Shown: in pieces, positions 51,138 through 60,885 of the stretch
Position numbering within the stretch: the stretch's first letter is position 1
How the letters are laid out: each line of letters opens with the position of its first letter
Made by a program: the position numbers and the translations under genes
Notes under the pieces: generated by a model
The model's input: only the letters and a program-made list of their open reading frames with translations
Told to the model about the DNA's origin: nothing
The model's database searches: none
NCBI GenBank assembly: GCA_020638975.1
Contig: JACKHN010000016.1
Span: 1-64,000 of the forward strand
From: Planctomycetaceae bacterium
GTDB lineage: Bacteria > Planctomycetota > Planctomycetia > Pirellulales > Pirellulaceae
Length of the DNA: 64,000 bases
Direction: 5' to 3'

Positions 51138-51440
51138 CTACGGAAACGTGTAGCTTGTGGCGTCCTTTTGATACAAGGTCACCGCCAGCTTGTTGGCGGT
51201 CGCGGGCACTGGGTTTTCGAACCGCATTGTCAGCACAATGTGTCCTCGGGCGACGCCAGGAGCCGTCATGATGGAACGGGCCGTAGCATATAGATCTCGG
51301 ATAGCAGGATAGCCAAGGTTCGTGTCGAGCGTCGCCAGGGGTGGCTCAAGACCGTCGGTCAAGATGTTGATGGTAACTTGTCGATTTCCCACGCTCTGGA
51401 GGTCGGCTTCATTCAGAACGAGTCGAGTTGGTGTGGACAT
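51138..51440 (-). CDS. Small hypothetical protein
   Basis: 100 aa, soluble, no Cys, no signal peptide. AAGGGG lies 7 nt before the ATG. The sequence alternates short hydrophobic strands (RQVTINILTDGLEPPLATLD, HIVLTMRFENPVPATANKLA), suggesting a beta-sandwich. No family recognised. It lies between the LRR kinase and the glycosyltransferase, with 76 nt to the latter, so it could be the first gene of the glycan operon. Confidence 0.6.
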   Translation of the reverse strand: MSTPTRLVLNEADLQSVGNRQVTINILTDGLEPPLATLDTNLGYPAIRDLYATARSIMTAPGVARGHIVLTMRFENPVPATANKLAVTLYQKDATSYTFP

Positions 51441-51498
51441 GATCGTACCCCTTCATACGGGAAGAAAAGTGAATTGCGCGAGGACTGTCGCTCGCGTT

Positions 51499-53943
51499 TT
51501 AATCCGTTGCTACGGTTTCGATCTGACAGGCCTTCAATACCGAACGCAATTCGGCAAGGCTCCTTTCGGAGATCCGTGTGTTTGCGAGCCGCATGCTCCT
51601 CAAGTTGGTAAGCGTCTTTAGTGTCGGCAAGGCGTCGTCGGTGATCTCCGTCGCCGAGAGATCGAGATCCTTTAACAACGGCCATTGCTTGAGCAGCACG
51701 AGATTGACATCTTGAGTTGGAGTGCCCGAAAGATTCAGCGACTCCAGTTCGCTCAACGTACGCAAGTCGCGTAGCTGAACTCTCACGGAGGTGTTGCCCA
51801 AGTTAACTCCTACGATGGAGAAGTCTGTTTGAGGCAGTTCACTGACCTTCGATGCAAAGCGAACGCCCTGATCGCTCTTCAGCGCAACCGAACCACCGAC
51901 CGCTAATACAAGCCCCACGGCGCGATCGGGATGCCATACGATGTTGCACGCCGGTAACGTTTTCTTAAGTTGTTGTATTCCTTCGAGCGACATGGAAACG
52001 TGTCCGGCAGGATCCGCCATCCCGGCATTGGGTGCGATGAGCAATAAGGTGCTCAGTTCTCGGCAGCGTGACAAATGTGGAATGCTGTCATCGGTGACCG
52101 CCGAGGTATCGTGCAAATCCAAGTCGACTAATGTCTCTTCGAACGCCTTGAAGTGTTTCAATCCCTCGCTAGTGATCGCAGTCCCGCTGAGATTGAGATT
52201 TCCGACCGATCCAGCTGCCGTGCATAGCTCCGCCAATTCCGCCAGATCATCATCGTCGAAATCCGATCGTTGTGGAAAAGCGACTCGCCACACGCGGTAG
52301 TCCCCCTTGGGCAGATCCGCAACTCGGTTCACCGAGGCTTGAAACGCTTGGCCCTTGCGAGCTGATGCCGCTGACGAACCGCCCGGCGTGAGGATATTAA
52401 TCGCTCCCCCCCGTGTCAGAATCCAAGTAGCGAGCTCGCGCTGTGATTCTTGTGGCTTTGAAGCGGCCACCTCGGCAATCAGCGTCTGCGGCTTAGCAAC
52501 TTCCTTCAGCGGAACCAACTCGACGTGTATCCGATCATCCTCCGTCCCGCTGACCGTCACGTTCGTTGTATAGAATTGAAAACCATCCTTCTCGACGCGA
52601 AGTTCCTTGCGGCCCAAGTCGACGGCGACGGTCAGTCGCGTGTCATCTGCCTTGCGTTTGATCTCAACGCTGCCATCTTCGTCCAGCAAGGTAACCGTCG
52701 CCCCCGGTTCGTTGACATCCACCATCAGAGTTCCCGCCGGCGTGTCTAACCGGAACATGATTCCAAACAGCCACCAGCCACCGAAACCTAGCAGTAGCAG
52801 CGCGACAAGGCCGATCACTCGTGCCGGAGATTTCTTCGCGCGCTTTGGCGATTTGCTGATCGGCATTGTGGCCGTGGGTTCGTCGATCAAGCGTTGAGCA
52901 ATTTGCTCCAACTCAGGAATGCTGCGTTCGAGCACCGCGATGAGCTCGGCCATCGATTGATAGCGATCACCAGGATCCTTGGCGACCATTTTCTGAAAGA
53001 TCTTGTCGAGCAAGGCCGGTGCAAATGGCTTGGCGTCGCACAGCGAGGGAGCCGGCGTATTGCGATGTGCGAACAGTCGATCCAAAACATCGCCCTCAAT
53101 GTACATCGATCGTGCGGTCAGCAAGAAGTAAAGTGTGCACCCGAGGCTATAGATGTCTGCGCGAAAGTCCGCTTTGCGGATATCGACAGCCGCTTCCGGC
53201 GAGACATAATTCGTCGTGCCAATCAAGTCCCCAGACCGCGTCAGATCTGGTGGTTGCGTAATATCAGACTCGTCGAGACTTCCGGTCTCGAATCGAGCGA
53301 GCCCAAGATCCAGCACCTTCACCATGCCATCGCGGCAGAGCAGCATGTTCGAGGGCTTGATGTCGCGATGGATGATCCCTTGTCGATGTGCATAGTCGAG
53401 TCCTCGCGCTGCCTGGAGGAGGTAATTGAGTGCCTTATCAACCGGCAATCCACCATATCGCTTAGCGGTCTGGCAAAGGTTCTCACCTTCGACGTATTCC
53501 ATCACGAGGTACGGAGTGCCGTCGCGTTCCCCGGCATCCAGTGCAGTCACAATGTTAGGGTGAATCAACTTCGCCGCCGCTCGTACTTCGCGACGGAACC
53601 GTTCGATCGCCCGTCCCGTATCCGAGAAAGATTGCATCGTCTTGATGGCAACCGTGCGCTCCATCCGCCGGTGAAAGGCCTTATAGACACGTCCCATTCC
53701 ACCGCGACCGATCTCCTCCAAGACGACGTACTCACCGATGACCAACGGGTTGGAGTCATCCAAGCAAAGCGTCTTCGCTTGATACTCTGTCAACTTCTTC
53801 TCTTGAATTAACTTCTCCGCCAGCTCATCGGGGGTGGGCGAAGATGTCACATTAAGCGTGCTGCGAAACGATTGAACATCGGTATCCGAAAGAAGACCGC
53901 TGTCTCGCAAGCGAACGACAAACTGGTCAGCAGTAAGTGGCAT
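51499..53943 (-). CDS. Membrane Ser/Thr protein kinase with PEGA-like and leucine-rich repeat domains
   Basis: 814 aa from the ATG at 53943 (AGGAAG upstream; frame open from 53973). The N-terminal helical segment (KLTEYQAKTL) is followed by a kinase domain (about 65-335) with GRGGMG, VAIK, HRDIKPSN, DLG in place of DFG, and SPE. One transmembrane helix (about 380-400, GLVALLLLGFGGWWLFGIM) leads to a PEGA-like beta domain (TPAGTLMVDVNEPGATVTLL) and then leucine-rich repeats (LNLSGTAITSEGLKHF, LKDLDLSATEITDDALPTL). It probably senses ligands outside and phosphorylates Ser/Thr inside. It has a different sensor from the WD40 kinase at 8896. Confidence 0.9.
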   Translation of the reverse strand: MPLTADQFVVRLRDSGLLSDTDVQSFRSTLNVTSSPTPDELAEKLIQEKKLTEYQAKTLCLDDSNPLVIGEYVVLEEIGRGGMGRVYKAFHRRMERTVAIKTMQSFSDTGRAIERFRREVRAAAKLIHPNIVTALDAGERDGTPYLVMEYVEGENLCQTAKRYGGLPVDKALNYLLQAARGLDYAHRQGIIHRDIKPSNMLLCRDGMVKVLDLGLARFETGSLDESDITQPPDLTRSGDLIGTTNYVSPEAAVDIRKADFRADIYSLGCTLYFLLTARSMYIEGDVLDRLFAHRNTPAPSLCDAKPFAPALLDKIFQKMVAKDPGDRYQSMAELIAVLERSIPELEQIAQRLIDEPTATMPISKSPKRAKKSPARVIGLVALLLLGFGGWWLFGIMFRLDTPAGTLMVDVNEPGATVTLLDEDGSVEIKRKADDTRLTVAVDLGRKELRVEKDGFQFYTTNVTVSGTEDDRIHVELVPLKEVAKPQTLIAEVAASKPQESQRELATWILTRGGAINILTPGGSSAASARKGQAFQASVNRVADLPKGDYRVWRVAFPQRSDFDDDDLAELAELCTAAGSVGNLNLSGTAITSEGLKHFKAFEETLVDLDLHDTSAVTDDSIPHLSRCRELSTLLLIAPNAGMADPAGHVSMSLEGIQQLKKTLPACNIVWHPDRAVGLVLAVGGSVALKSDQGVRFASKVSELPQTDFSIVGVNLGNTSVRVQLRDLRTLSELESLNLSGTPTQDVNLVLLKQWPLLKDLDLSATEITDDALPTLKTLTNLRSMRLANTRISERSLAELRSVLKACQIETVATD

Positions 53944-54125
53944 TTCGAACTTCCTGAGATACGTAACGCCCACGGTGACGGTAGTCCGTCAAGCGGCTAC
54001 TACCTGAAGATCTTCCCCCACTTTAGGGCCTGATGCAACCCTTTTTGTTTCGAATTCAGGCAAATCGTAACTTTCGCGCCTACGCGGGCTCACAGCTTGA
54101 TTCAATGCGGAATCGTGAACGCCAC

Positions 54126-55496
54126 TTACCTCGATTCGCTTGCCGTGGCACGGACGTCATCCGCAAGTCGGTGTACGCTCTCGACGATCAACCTTTCTAC
54201 CGACGGAGCAAACGGGCCCGGAAGCGTCGTGTAGCGCATCGCACCGCCACCTTCGTAGCCGCCCTCTTGAAGAACGCGCAGCGAAGGCACATAGCCAAAG
54301 ACGTCGTTGCTGTACCCGGCGACCCACACCGGCGCACCACGAAGTTCCAGTTTGAATCGCAACGAGAAATCAACAACGACCTCGCCTGCTAACGCGATCA
54401 TCAGTAAGTCATCGCCAAAGTTAATGGCCTGGACGAGATAAGGATACGTCTGCCGAATCTCGCCTGTTTCGTTCAGTTGCCGCAATAACGCTTCAGCATG
54501 GCGTTGCTCGTAGATGTTGCCCGATTTGGTCTGCAATTCCAATGCGGCTCGACCCGGCGGATCTGCGAATTCGAGAGTAACTTCGTCGATGGCGACTCGG
54601 AGCGCACCATCGATCGGTTTCGTCGGACCGATCAACGCCGCCTCAACGCCGTTGGCCAGCGCTCGACCGTGTTGTTCTGCCAGTTCCAATGTGCGCCGAG
54701 GTTGAGGATTCTGATCGGCACCGCAGCCCGTTACAAACAGGGCCGTGACATTGGGATGAGCATCTTCCAGATACTGTTGCGCGAAGCCCGCATAGTCCCC
54801 ACAGAACTGCTGGAAGCCAAGCGTCGTATTGTGACAGGCGTAGCCGAACATGATCGCTCGCAAGTCGCCCTCTGGGGATTCGACGCGTAGGACAGGCACG
54901 TCATGATCGACCGGTCCGTCTGGGTAGGGCGCGTTTTGAGGTTCGGTGGCCGTTGGCAATCGCCGGTTCATGGCAAAGCCCGCTCGACCGTGTGTGTAAC
55001 CAAGCTTGGCGGGCGACATGCCATCGATCGCCTGCCCGACGAGCGTCAAGAGTTTTTGCTTGAGCACTTCGACATAGGCTTGGCTTTGACGAACTCGCTC
55101 TGGCTCTAAACCATACACAGAAGCTTTGCTCACGCGCAGCTCAGGACCACAATGTGTGTGCGAAGCATTGAGTATTAAGCTCGCCGGTGCCAGCTCATAC
55201 TTAACGCCGACTTCCGCCTCGAGCCAATCCCGCAACTCGCGTGGAATCCCGATCAGATCGGTCGTCACGATCACCAGGCGAGTTCCGGCTGCATCCTCAA
55301 GGGCGAGCGCCTTAGCATATAGATCGTGGACTTTGCCTTCCGATGGCTTATCGCGCGACGCGTAGCCCGCCATCCACATGGACTCGTCCGGTGTGATCGC
55401 GACAGAGGCAACACCGGCTTTCCAACTAGCGTCGTCGGCATGAATCGCCGTCGATAAGAGCAAGCTAATAGGCAACAACACGAAATAGCGAGTCAT
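54126..55496 (-). CDS. Neutral/alkaline ceramidase-like secreted hydrolase
   Basis: 456 aa from the ATG at 55496, which begins a signal peptide (YFVLLPISLLLSTAIHA); the frame extends to 55583. Start of mature protein WKAGVASVAITPDESMWMAGY and ILNASHTHCGPEL (metal-binding His pair) are typical of the neutral ceramidase family, as is the FGYACHNTTLG segment. It is shorter than full ceramidases (about 700 aa) and lacks the C-terminal immunoglobulin-like domain, as in many planctomycete homologues. Substrate could be a lipid amide; uncertain. Confidence 0.85.
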   Translation of the reverse strand: MTRYFVLLPISLLLSTAIHADDASWKAGVASVAITPDESMWMAGYASRDKPSEGKVHDLYAKALALEDAAGTRLVIVTTDLIGIPRELRDWLEAEVGVKYELAPASLILNASHTHCGPELRVSKASVYGLEPERVRQSQAYVEVLKQKLLTLVGQAIDGMSPAKLGYTHGRAGFAMNRRLPTATEPQNAPYPDGPVDHDVPVLRVESPEGDLRAIMFGYACHNTTLGFQQFCGDYAGFAQQYLEDAHPNVTALFVTGCGADQNPQPRRTLELAEQHGRALANGVEAALIGPTKPIDGALRVAIDEVTLEFADPPGRAALELQTKSGNIYEQRHAEALLRQLNETGEIRQTYPYLVQAINFGDDLLMIALAGEVVVDFSLRFKLELRGAPVWVAGYSNDVFGYVPSLRVLQEGGYEGGGAMRYTTLPGPFAPSVERLIVESVHRLADDVRATASESR

Positions 55497-55567
55497 GGTT
55501 CGGCTCCAAAGCAAATGTGTGGCTATGGCAACACAGTACGGAGTCGGTCGGCCAACTGCAAGAAGAT

Positions 55568-55804
55568 TCAGAAAAGAAGCCACCGCATCTCAGCCAGCTT
55601 CTTCTTGTAAGTCTCGTGGACCTGCTTTAGTTCGTCCGCAAGTTGGTCGCGTTCGGTCGTCGAAGTAGCGAGCTCCTGCCGTTTGCCAAGCTCAGCGATG
55701 CGTTCGTCGCGTTCCTGCCTCAACGTGTCGGCATAGATCTCTTCGCCATCGACCCAAAAACCTGAATGAGCGTTCGCCATGCCGAGTTCCTCGAAGCTAC
55801 TCAA
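55568..55804 (-). CDS. Small coiled-coil protein coupled to DUF1501 gene
   Basis: 78 aa. Its first ATG overlaps the stop of the DUF1501 gene by 4 nt (ATGA), a classic coupling; Met9 is a possible later start. A GFWVDGEEIYADTLRQERDE segment is followed by a charged coiled coil (ELATSTTERDQLADELKQVH). No family recognised, no signal peptide. It may help expression or folding of the upstream protein; that is inference. Confidence 0.6.
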   Translation of the reverse strand: MSSFEELGMANAHSGFWVDGEEIYADTLRQERDERIAELGKRQELATSTTERDQLADELKQVHETYKKKLAEMRWLLF

Positions 55805-57234
55805 CGAAAGATGCCATCCACGACACGCCCATGCACATCGGTCAAACGAAAATCGCGACCGGCATGCCGGAAGGTAAGGCGTTCGTGATCAAGGCCGAGC
55901 AGGTGCAAGATCGTGGCGTGCAGGTCGTGCATGTGAACTTTGTCTTCGATCGCATGGTGACCGAACTCGTCGGTCGACCCATAGCTGAATCCCGGCTTCA
56001 CGCCGCCGCCCGCAAGGAATACCGAAAATCCATCCGGATTGTGATCTCGACCGGTGCCGTTGCTTTGGGCGTAAGGTGTCCTGCCAAACTCGCCGCCCCA
56101 CCACACCAACGTGTCCTCTAACAATCCTCGCTGTTTTAAGTCGGCAAGCAACCCGGCAATGGGCTTGTCGGTGTTGAAAGCGTGGGTCGCGTGCATCGGC
56201 AAGTTGGAATGCTGATCCCAACGTGGGTTATTTGAGTTGTCACCGTAAGTCACTTGGATGTAGCGCACCCCGGCTTCGGCTAATCGCCGCGCCATTAAGC
56301 ATTGGCGTCCAAAATCATCCGTGCCCTTCTCGTCGATGCCGTACAGCTGCCGAACATGCGCTGACTCGTTCGACAGATCAAGCACTTCTGGAGCATGTTG
56401 CTGCATCCGCCAAGCGAGCTCGTACGAGTTAATGACCGCTTCGAGCTCCTGGTCGCCGGGTCGTTGACGCAGTTGCTCGGCGTTCATCGCTCGTAACAGC
56501 TCGAAATGCTCGCGTTGCGTGGTCGGCGATAACATTGAATTCGTCAAGTTCTCGATCTTTGCCGTCGTGGCGGGAAGCCCCGCACGTCCAACGGGCGTTC
56601 CTTGATACACAGCGGGCAGGAATGCGTTGCTGTAGTTGCGTGGCCCACCGTTACCCAACGAAGGTTGGATCGACACAAAGCCAGGCAAGTTATCGTTCTC
56701 GCTACCCAAGCCATACAGCAGCCAAGAGCCGAACGACGGTCGAATCAAGTTGATCGAGCCGGTATGCAGGAACAGCGTCGACGGACCATGTGCGACACCG
56801 TTGGTGTGCATGCCTTTTAAAAAACACAAGTCATCGACGTGCTCGGCGATATGCGGGAACAGTTCGCTCACATGCTGGCCGCACTGACCGTATTGCCGGA
56901 AGCTCCACGGCGATTTGAAGACGCGATGCGACGTAATCTGTCTGGTCTTGGCCAACGTGCGAGCATCGTCGAACTCGTGTAGCTTGCCGTCGTCTTTCGC
57001 GAGTCGGGTCTTGTAGTCGAACGTATCGACATGACTCGGGCCGCCTTGCATGAAGATAAAGATCACTCGCTTGGCACGAGGTGCAAAGTGTGGCGGCTTA
57101 GGAAGCAAAGGATTCGCGACCGCAGCTTTAGCTTCCGACTGAACCAAGCATTTGGCCGCTAGATAGCCGAACCCACAACCCATTGATTTCAGGGCGAAGC
57201 GTCTTGAAAGCGGAGATCCGTTGTGGGTTGTCAT
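55801..57234 (-). CDS. DUF1501 protein (pair 3)
   Basis: 477 aa with twin-arginine signal (LSRRFALKSMGCGFGYLAA). Motifs: VIFIFMQGGPSHVDTFDYKT, LPGFVSIQPSLGN, LVWWGGEFGRTPY, GRDHNPDGFSVFLAGGG and HDLHATILHLLGL. Follows the cytochrome protein of pair 3 after a gap of 114 nt on the same strand. The C-terminal ADVHGRVVDGIF-like ending is normal for the family. Confidence 0.9.
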   Translation of the reverse strand: MTTHNGSPLSRRFALKSMGCGFGYLAAKCLVQSEAKAAVANPLLPKPPHFAPRAKRVIFIFMQGGPSHVDTFDYKTRLAKDDGKLHEFDDARTLAKTRQITSHRVFKSPWSFRQYGQCGQHVSELFPHIAEHVDDLCFLKGMHTNGVAHGPSTLFLHTGSINLIRPSFGSWLLYGLGSENDNLPGFVSIQPSLGNGGPRNYSNAFLPAVYQGTPVGRAGLPATTAKIENLTNSMLSPTTQREHFELLRAMNAEQLRQRPGDQELEAVINSYELAWRMQQHAPEVLDLSNESAHVRQLYGIDEKGTDDFGRQCLMARRLAEAGVRYIQVTYGDNSNNPRWDQHSNLPMHATHAFNTDKPIAGLLADLKQRGLLEDTLVWWGGEFGRTPYAQSNGTGRDHNPDGFSVFLAGGGVKPGFSYGSTDEFGHHAIEDKVHMHDLHATILHLLGLDHERLTFRHAGRDFRLTDVHGRVVDGIFR

Positions 57235-57348
57235 ATTACTTGTTGTAGTGCAATTGCTAACTCAATGCGAGTCGGAAAACTCTTGTCACATGAGCCGAAT
57301 GCGTTAGCGTCGAGGCCGGTCTGAGATGCCCGAGCTAGCGCCGTCGGC

Positions 57349-60177
57349 TCACTGCACGTAACGGAAATCGAGGCTTTGGAATAAGGCTTGGTAAAGCAGT
57401 CCCCAGCGATCCGGTTGCAAATTGTCACCGACAAAGCGAGCCGCGAGTTCGGCTTCACGTTCGTTGGGCAACCGTCCGAGAACTTGCTCGTAGGCGATGT
57501 GGATTCGCTGGGATGCGGAAAGTTCTTCCTGCGACAGTAGTTTCTCGGCAGCGGCTTGCGACTGTTTCATTACCATTGGATGGTTCATCAACAACAATGC
57601 TTGCGGCGCAGTAGTACTGCTGGATCGCGAGCCAATTTGCGTGTTGGGATCAGCGAAGTCGAACGTGGCAAAGATTTGCGGCAGTTCATTGCGAAAGACC
57701 GGCAGATACACGCTGCGCCGCGTACTTGCGAACTGGTAACCATATTCCGACTTGGTCCCCGCCGCGATGTTTGGGCCACCAATCGACAGATCGAGGTTAC
57801 CGCCTAGCATCAGCAACGCGTCACGGATGCTCTCTGCGTCCAGTCTTCGCCGATTCATCCGCCACAACAGTCGGTTGTCGGGATCAACGGCAGCGGCTTG
57901 CGGACTTACTTGACTACTCAAGCGATACGTTCGCGAGAGCATCAACTGGCGAATCAACTTCTTGACCGACCAGCCTTCGTCCACAAACTTGCTCGCCAGG
58001 TAATCGAGCAGTTCTGGATGCGACGGCGTGTCGCCGGTCGCACCGAAATTATCGACTGTCGTTACCAAGCCTCTTCCATACAGCCAATGCCAAACGCGAT
58101 TCACCATCACGCGGGACGTCAACGGATTCTGCGGGTCCGTAATCCATTCGGCCAATTGTCGCCGACCGCTGTGATCGTCGCCGATATGCGGCATCTCTCC
58201 GTGCACGGCAACTTGCAGGAAACCTCGCGAAACAACGGGCCCCGGATTGCGGACCAAACCACGAATTGACACGGGAATGTTGCCAACCTTTTCGAGATCG
58301 GTCACCGCCATTACCAAATCGCGCTGCGGACTGGACGCTTGGAGTTCGGCGATCTTTTTCTCCAGCATCTTGATTTCTGAAGTGAGTTGCGCTTTCCGCT
58401 CCTTCTGCTGAAACATCTCCTCGCGGGCAATTTCGTTGACGGCAGTATCTTCCGAGATGAAGATCGCTGCGTCAGCGATGACTACGCCGCTCGCCGCGCC
58501 GGCGGGTGAGATGATGACTCGTGGATTCTGTTCGGGGTCGAAGCCATAGAATCCGACCGATTCCATTGAGCCGGCGATCACGCCGGCCTTGGTCTGATCG
58601 ATGTAAACGGTCGCTTCGCCTGCCGCGTGATAGATTCGGACGGGAACCTTCGCCGAGCGGTTGCTGCCTGGCGTGTAGGCGATACGCAGTTCGTACTTGC
58701 CGCGCTGCGGTAGCTTTGGCGCGAAGGTCACGCTCGCCGAGGTTTCCGTCGAGTGGAGGTAGTTATCGCCTACGTACCCCGCTACGGATTGCGACAAGGT
58801 CCAATTGCCACGCTTCTCGGCTTGCGTATCATCGACCACGATACCGGGCAACGATGCCGGATCGATTGACTTCACGCCATTGCTCGGTCGCCCGCCGATT
58901 TTGCTGAGTTCGGCCTTCAGCGCCTTCAAATCGCCATCTAAGGCAGCCACCTGCGCCTCGACCTTTTCGACGACGGCTTCGTCTTGGGGAGACATGGGCA
59001 AGGTGACTTCGTTCCATTTCGAAACGTTTTCATGGATCACCGACTGAGTGCTCTTTAAAATGCCTGCCAACGCATAGTAGTCATGCGTGGGAATCGGATC
59101 GAACTTATGGTCGTGGCAGCGGGCACAGCCAAGTGTCATCCCGAGGAAGGCTTTTCCCAGCGTATCGAGTTGCTCGTCGACGATGTCCATCTCCAGCGTT
59201 TGTTTGTCTTGCAATTCGTAGTTCGTCGGCCCAAGTAGGAGAAACGCCGTCGCGGTCAACTGCCGTCGCCGCTCTTGCAGATCAGATGTCTCCAGCAGGT
59301 CGCCCGCGATCTGTTGTTTGACGAACAAGTCGTACGCGAGGTCGCTGTTGAACGCGTCGATGACATAGTCCCGATAACGCCACGCCTCCGGAAACAGCAA
59401 CGTCCGTCCGCCACCGCTCGATTCCGCGAACCTCACAACGTCCAGCCAGTGCCGACCCCAACGTTCCCCGAAGTGCGGCGAGCGAAGCAGTTCATCGATC
59501 ACCTGCTCGAACGCTTCAGGCGAGTCGTTCTGTAAAAACTCGTCGATCTGTTCCGGTGTCGGCGGTAATCCGGTCAGATCGAAGTAGGCGCGGCGAAGCA
59601 ACGTCCGTCCATCGGCGTCGGCACCGGGTGTGAGTCCGTTCGCTTCCAGCCGTTGTAAGATGAAACGATCGACATCGGTGGCAGGCCAGTCAAGGTCTTC
59701 TACTTGCGGAACTGCGGCTCGAGCGATGGGCTGAAAGCACCAGAACTGTTTGCCCGCTTCGATGTCGACGCCGGTTGGTGCAACCTGCACTTCGCCGTCT
59801 CGCGGATCGGGGGCTCCCATCGAGATCCACTTCTCGAAGTCAGCGATAATGGAATCTGCAAGTTTGCGATCGGGAGGCATCTCGAACGAATCGTGTCGCA
59901 GCGCGCTTAGCAACAAACTTTCTTCGATGTCGTTTGGCACGACCGCCGGTCCCGATTCGCCACCTCGTCGGATGCCGGCTCGCGTATCAAGCAACAATCC
60001 ACCGCGAACATTCTTCGCGTCTGCAGCATGGCACTGGTAGCAATGCTCGATCAGCACCGGTCGTATCTTGGCCTCGAAGAACTCAAGCTGCTGGATCGGC
60101 GGTTCTTTGGCAGCAAGCGGACCGCATTGGATCGATCCGGCTAACATCGCGATCAAGGCAGGAAGAACTCGGATCAC
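57349..60177 (-). CDS. Cytochrome c / DUF1549 / golvesin-like / DUF1553 protein (pair 3)
   Basis: 942 aa with signal peptide (RVLPALIAMLAGSIQCGPLA). N-terminal cytochrome domain with CYQCH; DUF1549 with GLPPTPEQIDEF, GERWGRHWLDVVRFAESSG and CARCHDHKFDP; a coiled segment; an inserted domain of about 140 residues (DDTQAEKRGNWTLSQSVAGY ... GVVIADAAIFIS) that resembles the golvesin C-terminal carbohydrate- or cell-surface-binding module; a second coiled coil; and DUF1553 (LYGRGLVTTVDNFGATGDTP, TAPQALLLMNHPMV). The insert may target the protein to a polymer. Confidence 0.9.
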   Translation of the reverse strand: MIRVLPALIAMLAGSIQCGPLAAKEPPIQQLEFFEAKIRPVLIEHCYQCHAADAKNVRGGLLLDTRAGIRRGGESGPAVVPNDIEESLLLSALRHDSFEMPPDRKLADSIIADFEKWISMGAPDPRDGEVQVAPTGVDIEAGKQFWCFQPIARAAVPQVEDLDWPATDVDRFILQRLEANGLTPGADADGRTLLRRAYFDLTGLPPTPEQIDEFLQNDSPEAFEQVIDELLRSPHFGERWGRHWLDVVRFAESSGGGRTLLFPEAWRYRDYVIDAFNSDLAYDLFVKQQIAGDLLETSDLQERRRQLTATAFLLLGPTNYELQDKQTLEMDIVDEQLDTLGKAFLGMTLGCARCHDHKFDPIPTHDYYALAGILKSTQSVIHENVSKWNEVTLPMSPQDEAVVEKVEAQVAALDGDLKALKAELSKIGGRPSNGVKSIDPASLPGIVVDDTQAEKRGNWTLSQSVAGYVGDNYLHSTETSASVTFAPKLPQRGKYELRIAYTPGSNRSAKVPVRIYHAAGEATVYIDQTKAGVIAGSMESVGFYGFDPEQNPRVIISPAGAASGVVIADAAIFISEDTAVNEIAREEMFQQKERKAQLTSEIKMLEKKIAELQASSPQRDLVMAVTDLEKVGNIPVSIRGLVRNPGPVVSRGFLQVAVHGEMPHIGDDHSGRRQLAEWITDPQNPLTSRVMVNRVWHWLYGRGLVTTVDNFGATGDTPSHPELLDYLASKFVDEGWSVKKLIRQLMLSRTYRLSSQVSPQAAAVDPDNRLLWRMNRRRLDAESIRDALLMLGGNLDLSIGGPNIAAGTKSEYGYQFASTRRSVYLPVFRNELPQIFATFDFADPNTQIGSRSSSTTAPQALLLMNHPMVMKQSQAAAEKLLSQEELSASQRIHIAYEQVLGRLPNEREAELAARFVGDNLQPDRWGLLYQALFQSLDFRYVQ

Positions 60178-60214
60178 GCGTCACTCCGAGAATGGTATGT
60201 AGGTGGGCGAGTGG

Positions 60215-60283
60215 AGTAGGGTGGGGTGTGCCCACCGACGGCAATGGTGGGGACAGCCTACGCTACTTGCTCGCCTGATTATA
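60215..60283. repeat. GTAGG...CCTAC imperfect palindrome
   Basis: GTAGGGTGGGGTGTGCCCACC and a downstream GGTGGGGACAGCCTAC are imperfect complements across a short spacer, in the 120-bp gap between two minus-strand genes. Such GTGGGC-rich dyads look like another small dispersed element. Support is limited to this copy. Confidence 0.35.
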
Positions 60284-60297
60284 GCCAACGTTCGTGG

Positions 60298-60591
60298 CTA
60301 GTCATCCTCGCCGAGTCCCAGTTCGAAGAGCAAGTCGTCGTCGCCCATCGTCTCCTGAGCGTCGTTCGCCGGTACACTGGCCTTGGCGGTGGGTTCGCCG
60401 TAGTTTTTGCGAGCCTTCTTGAGGCAATCGGTCAGCAGCGCTTCACTCGCCCCTTGGTCTCCAAAGTAACGGCGTATTGTCGCTTCCGAGACATCGTTCA
60501 CCGTCACGACTTCGCGAGTCGTCGCGTTGATGAGGACAAACCGATCCTTGCCATCTCGCTCGGACACCTTTTTGATCGCAACGTCCACCAC
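60298..60591 (-). CDS. Small conserved hypothetical protein
   Basis: 97 aa if started at the GTG at 60591, which has GGAGAGG 5 nt upstream; the open frame to 60651 starts with TTG and no such signal. N-terminus VDVAIKKVSERDGKDRFVLI, then TREVVTVNDVSEATIRRYFG (helix-turn-like) and an acidic tail (GDDDLLFELGLGEDD). I recall similar short proteins in other planctomycetes, without a known role. Cytosolic. Confidence 0.6.
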   Translation of the reverse strand: MVDVAIKKVSERDGKDRFVLINATTREVVTVNDVSEATIRRYFGDQGASEALLTDCLKKARKNYGEPTAKASVPANDAQETMGDDDLLFELGLGEDD

Positions 60592-60782
60592 AAACACCTC
60601 TCCAGCGGCAATAGGGAGCCCCCCGACACCATCTCTATCGAGAGTAATCAATCACCCGTGCGGTCACAAGTTTTCTCCGGATTTTGCCGGATTCGCCGGT
60701 TCCCACGGGCAAATTGCCTGCCGGGAAGCCCCATCCCACCACTCGACACTGAGCTACCTTTTATCTGACAACTAGTTGCTCA

Positions 60783-60855
60783 AGTACGACGGCCCTCCGA
60801 GACGGTCGTTCTACTGTCAATCGAAAGGTCGTCGGCCTCGGGGGGCCGTCGTACT
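60783..60855. repeat. TACGACGG palindrome (family 2, second copy)
   Basis: Arms AGTACGACGGCCCTCCGAG (60783-60801) and the complement of AGTACGACGGCCCCCCGAG (60837-60855) match at 18 of 19 positions. The same core forms the centre of the MITE-like element at 47036. It lies just upstream of the HDOD gene, so it could influence its expression. Confidence 0.65.
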
Positions 60856-60885
60856 GAAAGGCACCTCGCGAACGAATTTGCTGAC

